Assembly (NCBI RefSeq): GCF_018446385.1
Contig: NC_055990.1
Coordinates: 26,621,891 to 26,685,890 of the forward strand
Reading direction: 5' to 3'
Source: Zingiber officinale
Lineage: Eukaryota > Streptophyta > Magnoliopsida > Zingiberales > Zingiberaceae
DNA: 64,000 nt
Positions within the stretch are counted from its first letter, which is position 1. Each line of letters opens with the position of its first letter. Positions 10,860-24,445 of this stretch are shown one piece after another. Below the pieces are notes generated by a model. The model was not told the DNA's origin and ran no database searches. It worked only from the letters and a program-made list of their open reading frames with translations. Position numbers and translations under genes: made by a program.

Positions 10860-13828
10860 AGAAGGTGAGTAAACCTCTAGGTACAGGACTAAGAGCAGGA
10901 ATGAAGAAGTCGAAGAGTAACTGCTTCATTTGCAAGCAATCGGGACATTGGAAGGCAGACTGTCCTCGTAAGAACCAGAACAATAAAGGTATATCTCATT
11001 CTCTAGTAGTTGAAACATGTTTAGCGGTGTTATCTACCAGCACCTGGTGTGTAGATATGGGAGCCACTGAATATGTCTATAACTCTTTGCAAGGGTTCCA
11101 GGAAACCCGACGACTGTATGAAGGAGAGATAACCGTCTACATGGGCAATGCTACGAAAGTGGCAGCTATTACAGTGGGAGACGTCTACTTATCTTTTGAT
11201 AGGAATAGAAGTATGATTTTAAGAAATTGTCTTTATGTACCCAGTTTCAGAAAGAATTTAATTTCAGTTTCTAAACTATATTTGGATGGATATTCTGTTT
11301 CTTTCAATAACAATGTGGTTATAAAGAGAAATAGGGTTATTATCTGTTCTGATGCATTGGTTGGCAATTTGTATACTCTAAATTCAATTTCTCCTACAAA
11401 GTAACAAATAGAAATTAATAACACATCTTCTAACTCTAAAAGAGAAAAGAACCTTCGGAAATGAACCAAAATATCTATGGCATCTAAGGCTTGGTCATAT
11501 TAACTTAAGTAGGATTCAAAGGCTAATAGCTGATGGACTCTTTGGTTTATTAGTGTTGGAAAACTTTCCAACGTGTGAATCCTACTTGAAAGGTAAAATG
11601 ACCAAGAGACCTTTTAAGGCCAAAGGGTATAGAGCCAAAGATGTGTTAGAACTGGTTCATTCTGATTTATGTGGTCCTATGTCTATCCAGGCAAGAGGTG
11701 GTTATGAATATTTTATCTCTTTCATAGACGATTATTCAAGATATGGATACATTTACTTGATGCACCGCAAGTCTGAATGCTTTGATAAGTTCAAAGAATA
11801 TAGGGTTGATGTGGAAAAACGTCTTGGTAAAAGTATCAAGACACTAAGATCTGCCCGTGGTGGCGAATACCTCTTTGAAGAGTTTAGGAATTACTTATCA
11901 GAAGCCGGGATTCAATCTCAATTGTCTGCACCTAGTACACCCCAACAGAATGGTATGGCAGAAAGAAGGAATAGGACTCTTATGGAAATGGTTAGATCAA
12001 TGATGAGTTATTCAGAATTACCAAATTCATTTTGGGGATATGCTTTGGAAACAGCAGTGTACATTCTGAATATAGTACATTCTAAAACAGTTCCTTCTAC
12101 TCTCATGGAATTGTGAAATGAGCGTAACCCTAGTCTGAGTCATATCCGGATATGGGGTAATCCAGCACATGTGCTGAATGGAGATACTGACAAGTTGGAA
12201 TCACGTACAGAAGTTTGTCTATTTGTGGGATATCCTAAAGGAACGAAAGGAGGTTTGTTTTATAATCATAAAAATCAGAAGATCATTGTTAGCACCAATG
12301 CTCGATTTTTAGAAGAAGATTATGTAATGAACCATAAGCCCATAAGTGAAATTGTTCTAAAAGAAATAAGAGAGGACACGTCTACTTTAGTACCAACAGT
12401 ACAAGATGAAGTACCACAAGAAACTGCAACACGTGTTACAAATGATACACAACCGCAGACAGTGCCTCGTCGTAGTGGGAGGGTTGTGAAGCAACCTGAG
12501 AAATTCATGTTTTTGGGAGAGTCTTCGAACTTGATCCCGGGTAAACATGAACCTGATCTCCGGACATATGACGAATCACTCCAAGATAAAGATGCAGTAT
12601 CTTAGCAAAAAATAATGAATTCTGAAATAGAATCTATGTATTCTAATAAAGTTTGGGAGCTTGTAGAACCACCAAATGGTGTAAAAGATGTTGGATGCAA
12701 GTGCATCTACAAAAGAAAAAGAGGGACAGACGGGAAGGTAGAAACCTTCAAAGCAAGGTTTGTTGCGAAAGGGTATACTCAGAAAGAGGGAATCGATTAT
12801 GAGGAGACTTTTTCACCAGTAGCTATGCTTAAGTCTATCCAAATACTCTTATCCATTGCTGCTCATATGGATTATGAGGTTTGGCAAATGGATGTCAAGA
12901 CAGCTTTCCTTAATGGAAGTCTTGAAGAAAACATCCATATGAAACAACCAGAGGAGTTCATCGAAAAAGGCAAAGAGCATCTAGTATGCAAGCTCAATCG
13001 ATCCATTTATGGACTGAAGCAAGCTTCAAGATCTTGGAACATCCGGTTTAATGAAGTAATCTAGTCATATGTATTTATTCAGTGTCCAGATGAGTCTTGT
13101 GTATTTAAGAAGTGTAACGGAAACGTGGTGGTATTTCTTGTACTATACGTAGATGATATTTTGTTAATTGGCAACAATGTCAAAGTGTTATCAGACGTAA
13201 GGGTATGGTTGTCCAAACAATTTGATATGAAGGACTTATGAGAATGTTCGCACATTCTTAGGATCAAAGTCATAAGGGATCGCAAGAAAAAGATGTTGTG
13301 CCTATCTCAAGCTTCATATATAGATACAATCCTTGCTCGTTTTAGCATGCAAAACTCCAAGAAAGGTTTCTTACCTTTTAGGCATGGAGTAGCTTTATCT
13401 AAAGAGATGTCTTCGAAGACATCAAAGGAGATAGAGGACATGAAGGCAGTTCCTTATGCTTCGACTGTGGGAAGCCTAATGTATGCAATGCTTTGTACGA
13501 GACCGGATATCTGTTTTTCCGTAGGCATGGTTAGCAGATATCAAAGTAACCCTGGACAAGGACATTGGACTGTGGTAAAGTATATATTAAAGTACCTGAG
13601 AAGAACTAGAGATTATATGCTAGTATACCAAGTAGATGATTTGCTCCCTGTAGGTTACATGGATTCAGACTTTCAATCAGATAGGGACAATAGTAAGTCT
13701 ACATCAGGCTATGTGTTTACTTTAGGAGGTGGAGTCATTGCATGGAGGAGTGTTAAACAGAAATGCGTTTCTGACCCAACCATGGAAGCTGAGTATGTGG
13801 CAGCCTCTGAGGCAGCCAAGGAAGCTGT
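10860..13828 (+). mobile_element. Ty1/copia retrotransposon interior, truncated, fossil
   Basis: The parts stand in copia order (integrase before RT): the end of gag with a CX2CX4HX4C knuckle (about 10920-10965), an aspartic protease region (about 11030-11260), the integrase core (about 11550-12115), RT (about 12615-13250, including a YVDD box near 13148) and RNase H (about 13460-13828). The wording resembles the Tork/Angela group, but the lineage is not settled. The element is broken, with roughly five breaks, and lacks its 5' LTR, primer site and most of gag. On the right, within RNase H, an inverted LTR piece of another insertion begins at 13829. Confidence 0.9.
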
Positions 13829-15285
13829 TGTTGGTTGGTCCTAGGAAGATCGTACCGGTTCCACTGTACAAAAATTTTTTACAAGTGTCGAACCGTTCCT
13901 AACAACCTATTGTGTTCTTTAGAAATTAAATTCGGAATCACAAACGGAACTTAACATTATTGATTCCAAATTTAACTTATCTGTTCTTAATGGTTTAGAC
14001 TTGGATCGCAAGCGGAATGTAACACTATTGATCCAAATCTACCTATGTTACAAATTCAATTAAATATTTATTTCAGAAATCGACTCCCAGGCCAAACATG
14101 GCGAGGCGCATGGCCTTCTTGGGTATGGGAGCATCCACCACTGCCTCAACAAAGTCTCTTAATGAAATTCAATATTTAATTTCCTATAATAACATTAGAT
14201 TTAACCAAAAGGAATAATCGAATCACAAATTCGAAAAAACAAAAAAACACAAACTCGAATCACAAATTTGAAACCTAGAATTATATGCCTCTTGTGTTTG
14301 GGATTCATGCAAAGAAAAACTAGTATGATGCGGAAAACAATTACTAGTTATACCTTTCTTTGTAAGCAACAACCTCTTAATCTTCTACCGTATTTCTCTT
14401 CTTATCTCGGACGTCGTGTGGGCGACGATCTACCGAGACGAGAACCACCCAAGCTCCTTCTTCTCCAAGCTAGTTTCGGCCACCACCAAAAACTCCAAGA
14501 GTGTGAGGTTCGGCCACCACCACCAAGCTCTAAGGGATGCTAGAAACAAAGTCTCCTTTCTCTCCTTCTTCACCAAGCAAGATCCGGCCACCTTCCAAGC
14601 TCCCAAGGATGAAGAGGTTCGGCCAAGGAGAAGAAAGAAAAGGAAGAAGAGAGAATAAGAAGGGTCGACCACACCAAGGAAGAGAGGAGGAGAATAGAAT
14701 AGAGTTGTCTATCATGAAGGCACCCATATCCCCTCTTTTATAATCCTTGGTCTTAACAAATAAGGAAAATTTAAATAAAACCTTCCTTAATTTCTTTGCC
14801 ATGAAAAGGAAAATTTAATTGATTAAAACAATTTCCTTTTCTTAAATTAACATGGTCGGCCACCTCCTAGCTCCAAACAAGGAAAGTTTTAATTATACAA
14901 GAATTAAAACTTCCTAATTTGTTTCCGGACATTTTTAATAAAAAATTTCTCTAATAATTTTTCCCTTCATGGTTAGTTATAAAAGAAAATTTTATAAATT
15001 AAAATCTTTCTTTAAAACATGTGGTTGATTTCTAAAAGGGAAAGTTTTTTCTAAAATTAAAATTTCCTTTCAATCTACAAATAAAGAAAGATATCTAATC
15101 TTTCTCTTAATCTTTTGTAGAAAACTATAAAAGAAAATATTTAATTTTAAAACTCTTCTTTTAAATCATTGCTTCCACATAAGGAAAGATTTTAAACAAA
15201 ATAAAAAATCCTTTTAACATAATGTGGCCGACCACACCAAGCTTGGGTTCAAGCTAGGGCCGGCCACACCAAGTTTTAACCCTTA
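13829..15285 (-). mobile_element. Inverted 3' part of the 2.9-kb LTR family
   Basis: Read on the minus strand this matches the 3' half of the solo LTR at 955-3860. It begins TGTTGGTTG, the reverse complement of the LTR end, and runs through the shared GCAGTGGTGGATG and CCATGTTTG blocks and the GGTGGCCG/GGCCGACC-rich part. The match stops near 15285, corresponding to about 1975 of the solo LTR, so the LTR's 5' third is absent. It abuts the copia RNase H on the left and a Sirevirus-like 3' end on the right. Confidence 0.8.
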
Positions 15286-17478
15286 GATTTTTCTTAGAAC
15301 TCCATTTTTTATATGATCAAAGGGGGAGAACGAACAGAATAAGTCTAGGGGGAGGTAGACCTATAATTTTTTATATCTTTTTGCACTTTATTGCAATATT
15401 AGTTATTTTATTTTTTATGTCTATTTACCCTAGCTTAACTTGGGTTGCTCACATAAAAAAGGAGGAGATTGTTGGAACCCCAAGATTATTTTGGTATGAT
15501 CAACAAGTTAAGTTAGATCCTGTGGTATTTCAACCTTGTGTCTAAGTGTGCAGGAGCTTAGGAGCACAGGGAGTCGAGCTGAAGACGCAGCTAGCGAGAA
15601 GGACGGCACGGGAGAGTACATCTGAGGGACGAGGCGCTGCAGAAGAGTACACCGACGGACGAGAAGGAAGCGTACGGTGTTTCCGAGGGACGAGAAGCCG
15701 AAGCGGAAGATTGCTCGGGGAGCAAGAGACGCAGCTAGCAAGAAGATCGGCACGGGGTGCGACCGAGGGACGAAGAGTTGCAGATGAGTACGCTGGCGGA
15801 CGAGAAGGAAGCACGCGATAATTTCGAGGGACGAGAAGCCGGAGCGGAAGCCTGCTTGAGAAGGCCGAAAGTTGGGTTCGGGTGAGCCCTATTCCGGATG
15901 GCTGAGATCATAGTTTGCAAAATCACGATCCGGATCGTACGATCCTACGATCCGGAAACCCAAAATCGATCTAGGATCGTGCAGAATCGCTTTTTATAGT
16001 AGGATCGCAACAGGATCGGTAGAATTGGAACAAAATCGATAGGATCAGAACAGGATCGGAACAGGATCGGAGCAAAATCGGAGCAGGATTGGTGGAGAGG
16101 TCATAACTTTTGACTCGGATTGAACCATGAAGCCTATAATATATCAAATCAAAGCTTTCTCAGAGATCTTTAATAAATTTCAAAGTTTATCCTTAGCCAC
16201 CCTATTTCAAACCCAAAAAATATCATTTAAATCCTTTTCGGATGTCTAGAAGATTATATATTTTTTTTATTATCTTCTTTTCATCTTATTAGGGTTTTAA
16301 ATTATTTAAATATATGTTTAATTATTTTTTAGTTAGTTTTTTATCAATAATATTCTGTCATTTCTTTTCTCCAAAATAATGAATTTTTGGATGCATATTG
16401 TCTAGTATTGTGTGACATCAACCAGTCTTTAGAAGATTATTTCTAGCGTTTCAATAGCTTATGTTATATACGTTAGGTGTTTTGTTGGCCTTTAAATTGA
16501 ATTATCTTATAAACCAAGGAAATATTTTTGACATTAATGTGTTATTATTATTGTGTTAATAGAAATTTTATATTCTTTCATTTTATGATATGAAAATATA
16601 AATATTATTACTATACAAAAATGATAGTTGAATTATAAGTTAATTTAAATTTGTACATATAGTAATATAATTTGAGGTGTTGAGTGTAAATGATTGCATA
16701 TATATACAAAATTAGTTATTTATTTATATGTAAATGAGTTTTTAATGTATTTTTTCTAATTATTAATCATGTACGATAAGATTTTAAGGGTTTTTGGTAG
16801 GATCGTATGATTCTACGATCCGATCCTGACCGATCCGATCTTGACCCTAAATCAATTCTGCGTAGGATCGCGATTCTACAAACTATGGCTGAGATCACTT
16901 AAGCGAGCGGAAGACCCGAACTGAGGCGAACGGAGCCGAAGCAGAAGACCCGGGCTGAAAAAGTCAACGGGGTTGACTTTCCCCACCTAGGGCGCCCGGA
17001 ACAGTCTGGGGCGCCCGAAACTGTCCGGGGCGCCCGGAGTTGGCTTTTTGACCAGAATCATGTCAAACGCGATCCATTGCGAAGGGATAAAATTTTATCC
17101 CCTCCCAGGCGCCTGGAACCCTTCCAAGCGCCCCGATCAAGGTTATAAATAAACCTTGGTCCAGAAGCTCAATAACGAACAAGAAACTGTATATTCAACA
17201 CTTGTGCGCTTCCCTGTTAGTGTAGCTTCTTTATTTGTGCGCTTCATTACTGTAAGAGGTTTCTCCGCCTGAAGGAGACATTCTAGTGCATTCCACTCCT
17301 TGGATTAACAACCTCTCCAGTTATAACCAAGTAAGCATCTTGTGCCTCTTCTTTTCTGTTTTAATTTATTGCTTTTCTATTTTATGTAAGTGTTATTTTA
17401 ATAAGTCCGAGAAGGGTTGGTCTTTATTTTTACAGGGCTATTCAACCCCCTCTTCTAGCTGGCCACCACAATCCAACA
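15286..17478 (+). mobile_element. Sirevirus-like (Ty1/copia) 3' end with 3' LTR, fossil
   Basis: The short interior tail (15286-15469) holds purine tracts (AAAGGGGGAGAAC; AAAAAAGGAGGAGAT) like the polypurine region of Sireviruses. The LTR then starts TGTTGGAACC at 15470 and ends CAATCCAACA at 17478. Without the 979-bp transposon inside, the LTR would be about 1.02 kb. GGGGCGCCCGGA-type units (about 16985-17135) lie just upstream of tataaat (17144-17150). The 3' tail, with TTCAACCCCCTCTTCTAGC, is typical of this group. The left part of the element is missing. The lineage call is inference. Confidence 0.75.
15909..16887. mobile_element. Non-autonomous TIR DNA transposon (979 bp), hAT- or Mutator-like
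   Basis: The left end CATAGTTTGCAAAATCACG matches the reverse complement of the right end (CATAGTTTGTAGAATCGCG...) at 20 of 23 positions. An 8-bp direct repeat, GCTGAGAT, flanks it (15901-15908 and 16888-16895). If the TIR is taken two or four bases shorter, the duplication grows to 10 or 12 bp, so hAT (8 bp) and Mutator (9-11 bp) both stay possible. The ends carry repeated GATCCTACGATCC/GGATCGGA words. The middle is AT-rich with no coding sequence. It inserted into the Sirevirus-like LTR; the uninterrupted site can be read across the join. Confidence 0.82.
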
Positions 17479-20400
17479 TATACAACCACATATTACTACC
17501 AAAATCTAAAATTTTCCTAATAAGATGGAGGATATGAAAATTCTTAGATCTTTTCTAGGGCTTTTAAATTATGCTAGACAATATCTAAAGGGTATAGGAA
17601 AAATCAGTAGATCTTTATACAATAAAACATCACAAAGAGGAAAAAAAAACTTTAACCAACAAGATTTGGAACTGGTTAGACAAATAAAAGAGATGGTAAA
17701 AAAAAACCTACCTGAATCAATACTATCACTTGATTCAAATTATTTGATTATAGAAACAAATGACTATAAAATAGGATGGGGAGGAATTCTCTATAGAAAA
17801 TCTAATAAATATGATCCTAAAAGTATGTAAGCACTATATAGGTATGCTTCAAGCCAATACAAAGAAAAAAATCAGCTAACTTCTTTAGACTATGAAATTT
17901 TAGTTGTAATCTACTGTCTTGATGTTTTCAGACTTTTTATTTGCAATAAACAAAAGATCACAATCTGAACATATTGTGAGGCTATAGTAAAATATAGCCA
18001 ACTTTACTATAGCCAACAAACAAAGGGCCTTAGAAAAGGGTTTAGTACAAAAAGATAGCTCAAATTTACAGATACCATTATTAACAAAGGTTTAACCATC
18101 CAATGAGAACACATTAAGGGAAGTAACAATTCCTTAGTAGATACATTATCTTGATTATTACATTAATCTTGGACATACTTCTTGTAGACATGGATAAACA
18201 AAAGAAAGTCAACACTTTTATAATGAAAACCATGAGATTCAGGAAATCAAGAACTTCGACAATTCATTCATTATGAAGAACAATTTCATTTTACAGCAAG
18301 AGAAAAATTAGATCACATATAGTAACAATACTAAAACTACTGGAAAGAAGTTCTCTTGTTATGTAGTCTACTCAGGTTCTCAAGTAGAAGTATACTATGA
18401 CTAGGAAGAAGTTACCATAACTATTCAAGTTGTGCAACTCCTTCATTTTGAGGCTTCTACTCACTAGAAGATGCCTTTGCTTCAACCAAATTAGTCATTG
18501 GGCCTAATCTTTTTATTAATATCCTACTAAAAATAGGAAGAAAAGCATCTATGGAAACAGAACAACCAAAGAAAGCCCAAGAAACAACTGAAAATACATA
18601 TGCACAGGCAATAACAACTTCTCCAAACAATACAAAACGTCGAGTACATAGACCCAATTATTTAACATTGGGGCAATTAAGAACCAATGTTGTAGTCACA
18701 TCCACACAAAGACATTTAGAAATAGTTTTGTTGGTCTTCCCAATACTATTCTAGATAAAATTTCTATATATGTGAGATGTGTGGCAGAAGACTCCACTTT
18801 TTAAACTTTTGTTGAATTATGCGAAGCTTTAAATATTTTACACCAACAAAAGGTCCCAAAGGGGATGACAATCATTATGAAGGAGAAAGCAATCTCAAGA
18901 TTAAATTAAATGTCACAAACGTACCAAAACTTGTGAAACTTCAGAAAATATGGATATCAATGCAACCTCTTATACGCCTTCTGAAAAGTACATATAAATA
19001 TGGATACATATGAACCACCAACAATTAAAGGAAGAGTAATTATTCCCTTCCTTTTAATGAACTATGGTTTGCTCTACAAACTATGGGTACATGATCTAGA
19101 CTCCCTTTAGGACTTTCTAAAGAAACTTGGACAAATAATCTCTACAGATCTAGAAGAAGAAGAAACATTTTTCATATGTACTTTCGAAAGTTCACCTCCA
19201 GAATGGGTCAACTTAAAAATAGAGTCTGCTCGGCACCTCATTAAGATAGATATTGACTAACTCAATGGTTGCCAATTAGAGTTTTATGACTATACTTCTG
19301 ATTTTGACATAGATTGGGAAGCTTTCTCACCTTTACCTGACCAACTAAAACATTGGAGAGCTTCAGTTTAAGAGGCTAAGTGGTCATGGGATAAGCTAGA
19401 AGACCAAAATTAGTATCTTCTAACAGGAGAGGTGTACACAGAGAAAATATACTGGCCAAGAGACATGAGTACTAGATTCTTTCCTTTCTCTTTTATAACA
19501 CAACATTCAACTTTACTCCAATACTACCAAAGGAAGGCTAATAGATGGGCCACGAAATGGCTGGCGAGTTCTGCTCTATCCTCTAGAGACTACCGAGCAT
19601 CTTTAGCTCGGTCGCAACAATATACAACCCAAGAACAATATGCAAATGTTGCTAAAGTAGGACATGAGGCCCAAAGTCCTGCCCCAAGATCTCCAACCCA
19701 CTTCCAAGACGCCCAAGGAACAAATTCTACTCCCTCATTGGATTCTGTCAGCGAGCAAAATCTCACCAACATGATGGAACATAGGGACCCCACCCTATTG
19801 TCCTTATCAAACTCCACTACTCTTAGTGGAATCATCTTTCTCCATTTACAGCTACTCCTCATCCACTACTCTCAATGGAATCGTCCTTCTCCACTTTATA
19901 GCTATTCCTTCTCTACTTTACAACTCTTTTTCTCCTTTAACCAGGCCACGCCATGCACTCACAAGAAAGAAAAATAGTTCCTTCTCCACTAAAGGAGCAT
20001 CCTCCTCCCTCTTCTATAAAATCCCTTCCAACCCTTGCTCAGCAGGCTACTCGCTCCCTTCAAGCAAGCGCTAAGCGTCAAGCAAGCCTCTAGTTTTTCA
20101 GTTTAATCTATAAGTATGAGTCGTTCCTTTCATGTCTTCATGTAAGAAATCTCAGTTTGTGAATATTTCTGTCAGTCTTGTTCGTCATATATGTGTTCTA
20201 TGTTTAAAATTTGTCTATAAGCTTTATGCTTAAAGTGTTTATGTGTCAATTTGTATCTATAGTTGCTATGAAAGCTTAAATAGAGTGGCACATTTCTTCG
20301 TCTTTTATTATTTTTCCTTAGTCCTTATCTAAGTACCCTAGGGTGAACAGTAACTGTATGAGAATTCTTATGTAAAACCTGTATAGACTATCTAAAGTCA

Positions 20401-21066
20401 GAGGGTCAGTCCCTCACATACCAATAAAAAAGTCAGGGTTGTAAGTATATTTTTCTCTATAGGTGAGGCTCACTGGAAGAAAGAAAAATTGAAAAAGGAT
20501 AATATAAATCACTCTAGTGAAGATAATTACAGTTTATAATTAGTATTCACTTTTTAATATTTATAAATATTGTTTATAATTATTATTTACTTTTTATTAT
20601 TTACAATTATTGTTCATTTTTTTACTATTCAAAATTACTATTAATGTTCACATTTTATTATTCACAATTACAAATTCACTTTTACCACTTCTCACAACCG
20701 AAATTACTGTAAAAACTAGTCACTAAAATTTCCACAACCAAAATTATTGCAAAAACTGGTCACTAAAAATTGCTTTTATGGTTAAGTTCAGGTTTATTAT
20801 TGATAATTGATAGTATATATTATCTCTATCCCAATATTTAGTGGGGTTTTTTTCTGTAATTTCTAGTTTTTCTAGTCTAAAAATTATATCATCTAAATTT
20901 TCTTATTTTGAGATAAGTTGGAGTAATGTTGTTGGTACTAAAAAAATCTTTTGATATTTCTAAAGAATTAAAAAGATCTTTGTTATGTACTTCATCTAAT
21001 AAGTCATCAAAAAGGCTATTTTCTTGAAATTCTTGAAGAGCTAAGTTATTAAAAATGAGTTGTCTG
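17479..21066 (+). mobile_element. Endogenous pararetrovirus (Caulimoviridae) remnant, fossil
   Basis: Parts seen: the C-terminal RT and RNase H region (about 17525-18160, with FLGLLNYARQ, an IIETND...GWGGIL block and a later EHIKG motif typical of plant pararetroviruses); further coding-like stretches downstream (about 18450-19400); and a promoter/leader-like stretch with a ctataaaa box near 20013. From about 20830 to 21066 the minus strand looks coding, so the copy appears rearranged. There is no LTR of its own. It is heavily broken, with at least ten breaks, and no movement-protein or coat-protein region is recognised. The genus is not resolved (badnavirus-like or florendovirus-like). An LTR begins at 21067 and defines the right edge. 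Confidence 0.78.
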
Positions 21067-22790
21067 TGTTGGGATGTATACTATAAGCCTAGCTTTTGTA
21101 TAGACATCTGTTTTGAAATATTTTGAAATGAGAATCACTTTGGTCAAATGTTTACATTTTATATTTATATATATGTCAATGCAATTGTCCATTTAATTTA
21201 TATTGTAGATAACATGGTGTGTGATGTCACACAGAAGATCATGTTATCGGTTCCTTATAAATTATAAATAGTAGCTCACAACCAAGATGGATTGGGACAA
21301 ACCATTGGAACGATTGTAGTGTAATTTGGTATTAGTCTGTCTTGACTATAAAATTACACTAGTACACTATGTGTGTATTGAGCAGAACCGTTTGAGGTTG
21401 TTCGATTTGTACTGACTACATAAAAGAACAGGACCTCTGTTATTATGGATGTGCGTCCTCTTAATCCCTATATAATAACAAGCACGTGTACTTATTATTT
21501 ATTTCTTTAACTTATTAATGAGTAAGATTTATTCGTTAAATCAATAGGTTTGATGAGTTGGGAAATAGTACTATTTATATGGTGTGTTGTTGATTATAGA
21601 AGTAATCTGTGTCCTAATTATTTAGGTTGATGATGTCCCCTTGAGGAGCTCATAAGGATTATCATGTAAATCTTGCAGGTGGACTTAGTCCGGAAAGATA
21701 ATAAAGTTGAGTGGTATTACTCTTGGAATCATATGTTAATTAATTGAGTTGTCAGTAATTCATTTAATTAACAGACATACGATATCTTAAACACATGGAG
21801 ATTAACACACTTATGATAAGAAGAAACACATATTGTAATATGAGATTGGTGCGGTAGTTCAATAATAACCCTTTAGTGGTATGAGTTATTATTGATGGAC
21901 TTGAGTTGAGTGTTCGGACCGAACATAGGAAACCCAAGCTCATTAGGAGGCCTAAACTAATTCCTCCTCTAGGTCCCTGTTGTAACCTCTATATAAAGTC
22001 TCACATCCACCCGTCCATAACTTGGTTTGGTTTAACTTGGTTTGGTTTAACTTGGTTTTGGCTTGGTTTTCTCCATCCTCCTAGGGTCGGCGGCAAGGTT
22101 ATAGAAAGGGAGATTTTTTCTAAACAGAATTCTGTTATTTTTCTTTCTTTGTAACCGACGACAAAGGTTATAAAAGGAGTAGGTGATGACCCCTAAAACA
22201 TAATTGTCCCACAAGCCTCCTCTTCTTCTTACCTAGGGCTGGCGGCATCCCACCTCTTCCTTGGTGGTCGACGTCCCCCCTCTTCCTTGGTGGTCGGCGC
22301 CCCTTCTCTTCCTTGGTGGTCGGCGCCCCCCTCCTCCTTGGTGGCCGGCGAATTGGAGAAGAAGAAGAAGAAGAAGAGTAGGAAGAAGATTAGAAGGTGT
22401 CCCATCCTAGAACCTCCTTTTGTAACCTGTGGTTTGGAGAAACGAGAGGAAGGGTGGTTGTTGTCTTGACTCACACGACGTCCAAGAAGAGAAGAGGAAT
22501 ACAGCAGAGATCAAGAGGTCTTTAGCTACAAAGAAAATGTACAACTAGTTCTTTAATTCCGCTGCGTAATTAGTTTTGTTTTTTTTTTGTATCGATTTTG
22601 AATTCCAACACAAGAGGCCGATGATCTTGTACTTCGATCAAGGTGTACTTTGATCCGTCAAAAACTTGCTTGACTGATCAAACACATATTTGATTGAATA
22701 TGCAAGTTGTTAGGAAAAGTTCTGTACTTGTATAATTTTTATATAGGAAAATTTAAACAGAACGAAATTCCAATACCTTCAGTATGTGTA
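21067..22790. mobile_element. LTR of the TGTTGG(G/A)ATGTATAC family, solo or truncated
   Basis: The start TGTTGGGATGTATACTATAA and the succession of blocks (GATAACATGGTGTGTGATG; GAGGAGCTCATAAGGAT; GGTGCGGTAGTTCAATAATA) match the solo LTR at 955. It is shorter, since the AT-rich tandem part is mostly missing. The 3' end is fuzzy: TTGTTAGGAAAAGTTCTGTAC near 22709 matches the family's 3' region, and the last clear similarity is around 22760-22790. I found no convincing target duplication. No interior is attached. Confidence 0.75.
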
Positions 22791-24445
22791 TTAGGCAAGA
22801 ACCTCTATAGGTAGTTTGGTTTTTGTAGTAACATTTTGTTTCCTGAGCTAGAGGGGTACTATGCATTTTGGGCGGTACTTTATACGGAGATAGTACTAAT
22901 GGAGCCGGAATATGGGAGCAAGAGCCTCTAATTTGCCTTTAATAATTGATTACAAATAAATAAATCATAAGATCCTTTTTAAGATAAAAAGACAATAAAA
23001 TTCATTTTTGGTTTGTCGAAGAAAGATGGGAGAAAGATTCTTGAGCTTGCTATTTGGACCAGGCCCATTTCTTTAGGCTTTCAGAATTTCTTGTTGGGCT
23101 CCCAGTTTGTCCAAATCAAGTAAAACACTTAGAATTCCTGCTTGTGTCGTATCGCACTCTATCTGCGGGCACATGGTGCCCGTAGAGAATTCGGAGACGA
23201 GGCGTGTCGTACGGAGGCGTACCGTTTTAAATACCGTCAACATGTCACTGTCTGTTACGCATTACATGCATTTACTTAATTATTTTATTATTTTATAATT
23301 TTGATAAATTTCAAAACAAATTTATGTTAATATTTTTTCTTTTCATATTAAAAAATAATTTTAAATTTTATTAATAACTTTTTTCTGATTATTTTTTATA
23401 TAAACAATAGGTAGATTCATTTTAAATTGCTTGAAGAAATGGTAAATTTTGAGAACTGTGTTCAAATTTAAACTTTATTCGATAAAAACTTAAATAGCGA
23501 TACATAATATTTTTATTGTGTGTTTAATTTTAACAAATGCTTTTAATTTAATTGATTAATTGATATAAAATGATGTTACAAACATCATAAATGTTAAATC
23601 GAACTATACATCATAAATGTTAAATCGAAATAGTCTAAACTCAAGAATTTGTATGGTCAGACATAATTAATATAGTATTCTTAATTTTTATATCTACTCT
23701 AAATCATCTCATTGAATAACACAAAGGATCCAGCTCTTCCCATACATATTCTCTGAATAGATTGAATCGTAAGTTTAAATCAAAGTTGAATAAATTATTT
23801 TTTAATATCCAACCAAACTAAACTGACCAAACTATTATAAAAAACCAATAAATCAGACCAATGAAACATTGATTAAATCAGTCGATAATCGAAATAATTA
23901 AATTTTTTATTAAATCATAATTTCAAGACGGAAGAAGCGTCACGAATTATAGAATGAGGGATTTTAAATTCTTGGTTTCAAGTTAGGCATAGCTGAATTC
24001 AAAATTTTAAAATCGAGACTAAATTGATTTAAAAATATAACCAAACTGATAAAAAAAATTGAATCTTCGAATTAACTGAATAAAAATTTTAAGTTCAGCT
24101 TATTTGGTCGGTTAATTCGATTTAATCGACATTTTACTCACCTCTACTCGGGCTAAGCTATACCCAACCCTTTTTGGGTTCTTCCTTGATTGCTTCCATT
24201 GAGCGATCACCTGTCAAGACAGGGGTGAATACGGAGGGGAAAGAAGAAAAAGTAATAAGAGCTTCGTCTAAGCTGAAGTTTCTGTTGGTTTTGATTTGCG
24301 AGGAAGAAGATGAAAGGGAAAGAAGAAAAGCAACAAGTGTTTTTGTTGGTTTGCATCACGAAGGAGAAAACAGAGAAAGAAGACAAGTTTAATTAAATAG
24401 GAGTATGGATTAATTTATGTTTGTTTGATAGAAAAAAAGAGAGAT
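22791..24445. other. AT-rich spacer with one repeated GC-rich block
   Basis: No gene is supported here. The stretch 22960-23300 is promoter-like in tone (GGCCCA words, then CGGAGACGAGGCG). It contains CGTACCGTTTTAAATACCG, which recurs with its downstream AT-rich flank at about 46490-46830. The segment 23600-24440 is low-complexity. It ends with a purine-rich tract (GAAAAAAAGAGAGAT) that is probably the polypurine tail of the next LTR's element. Confidence 0.5.

Noticed and set aside
24050-24150. A possible right end of a small TIR element (ACTCACCTCTA)
   Set aside because: The wording resembles ends of common miniature elements, but I found no matching left end or target duplication.
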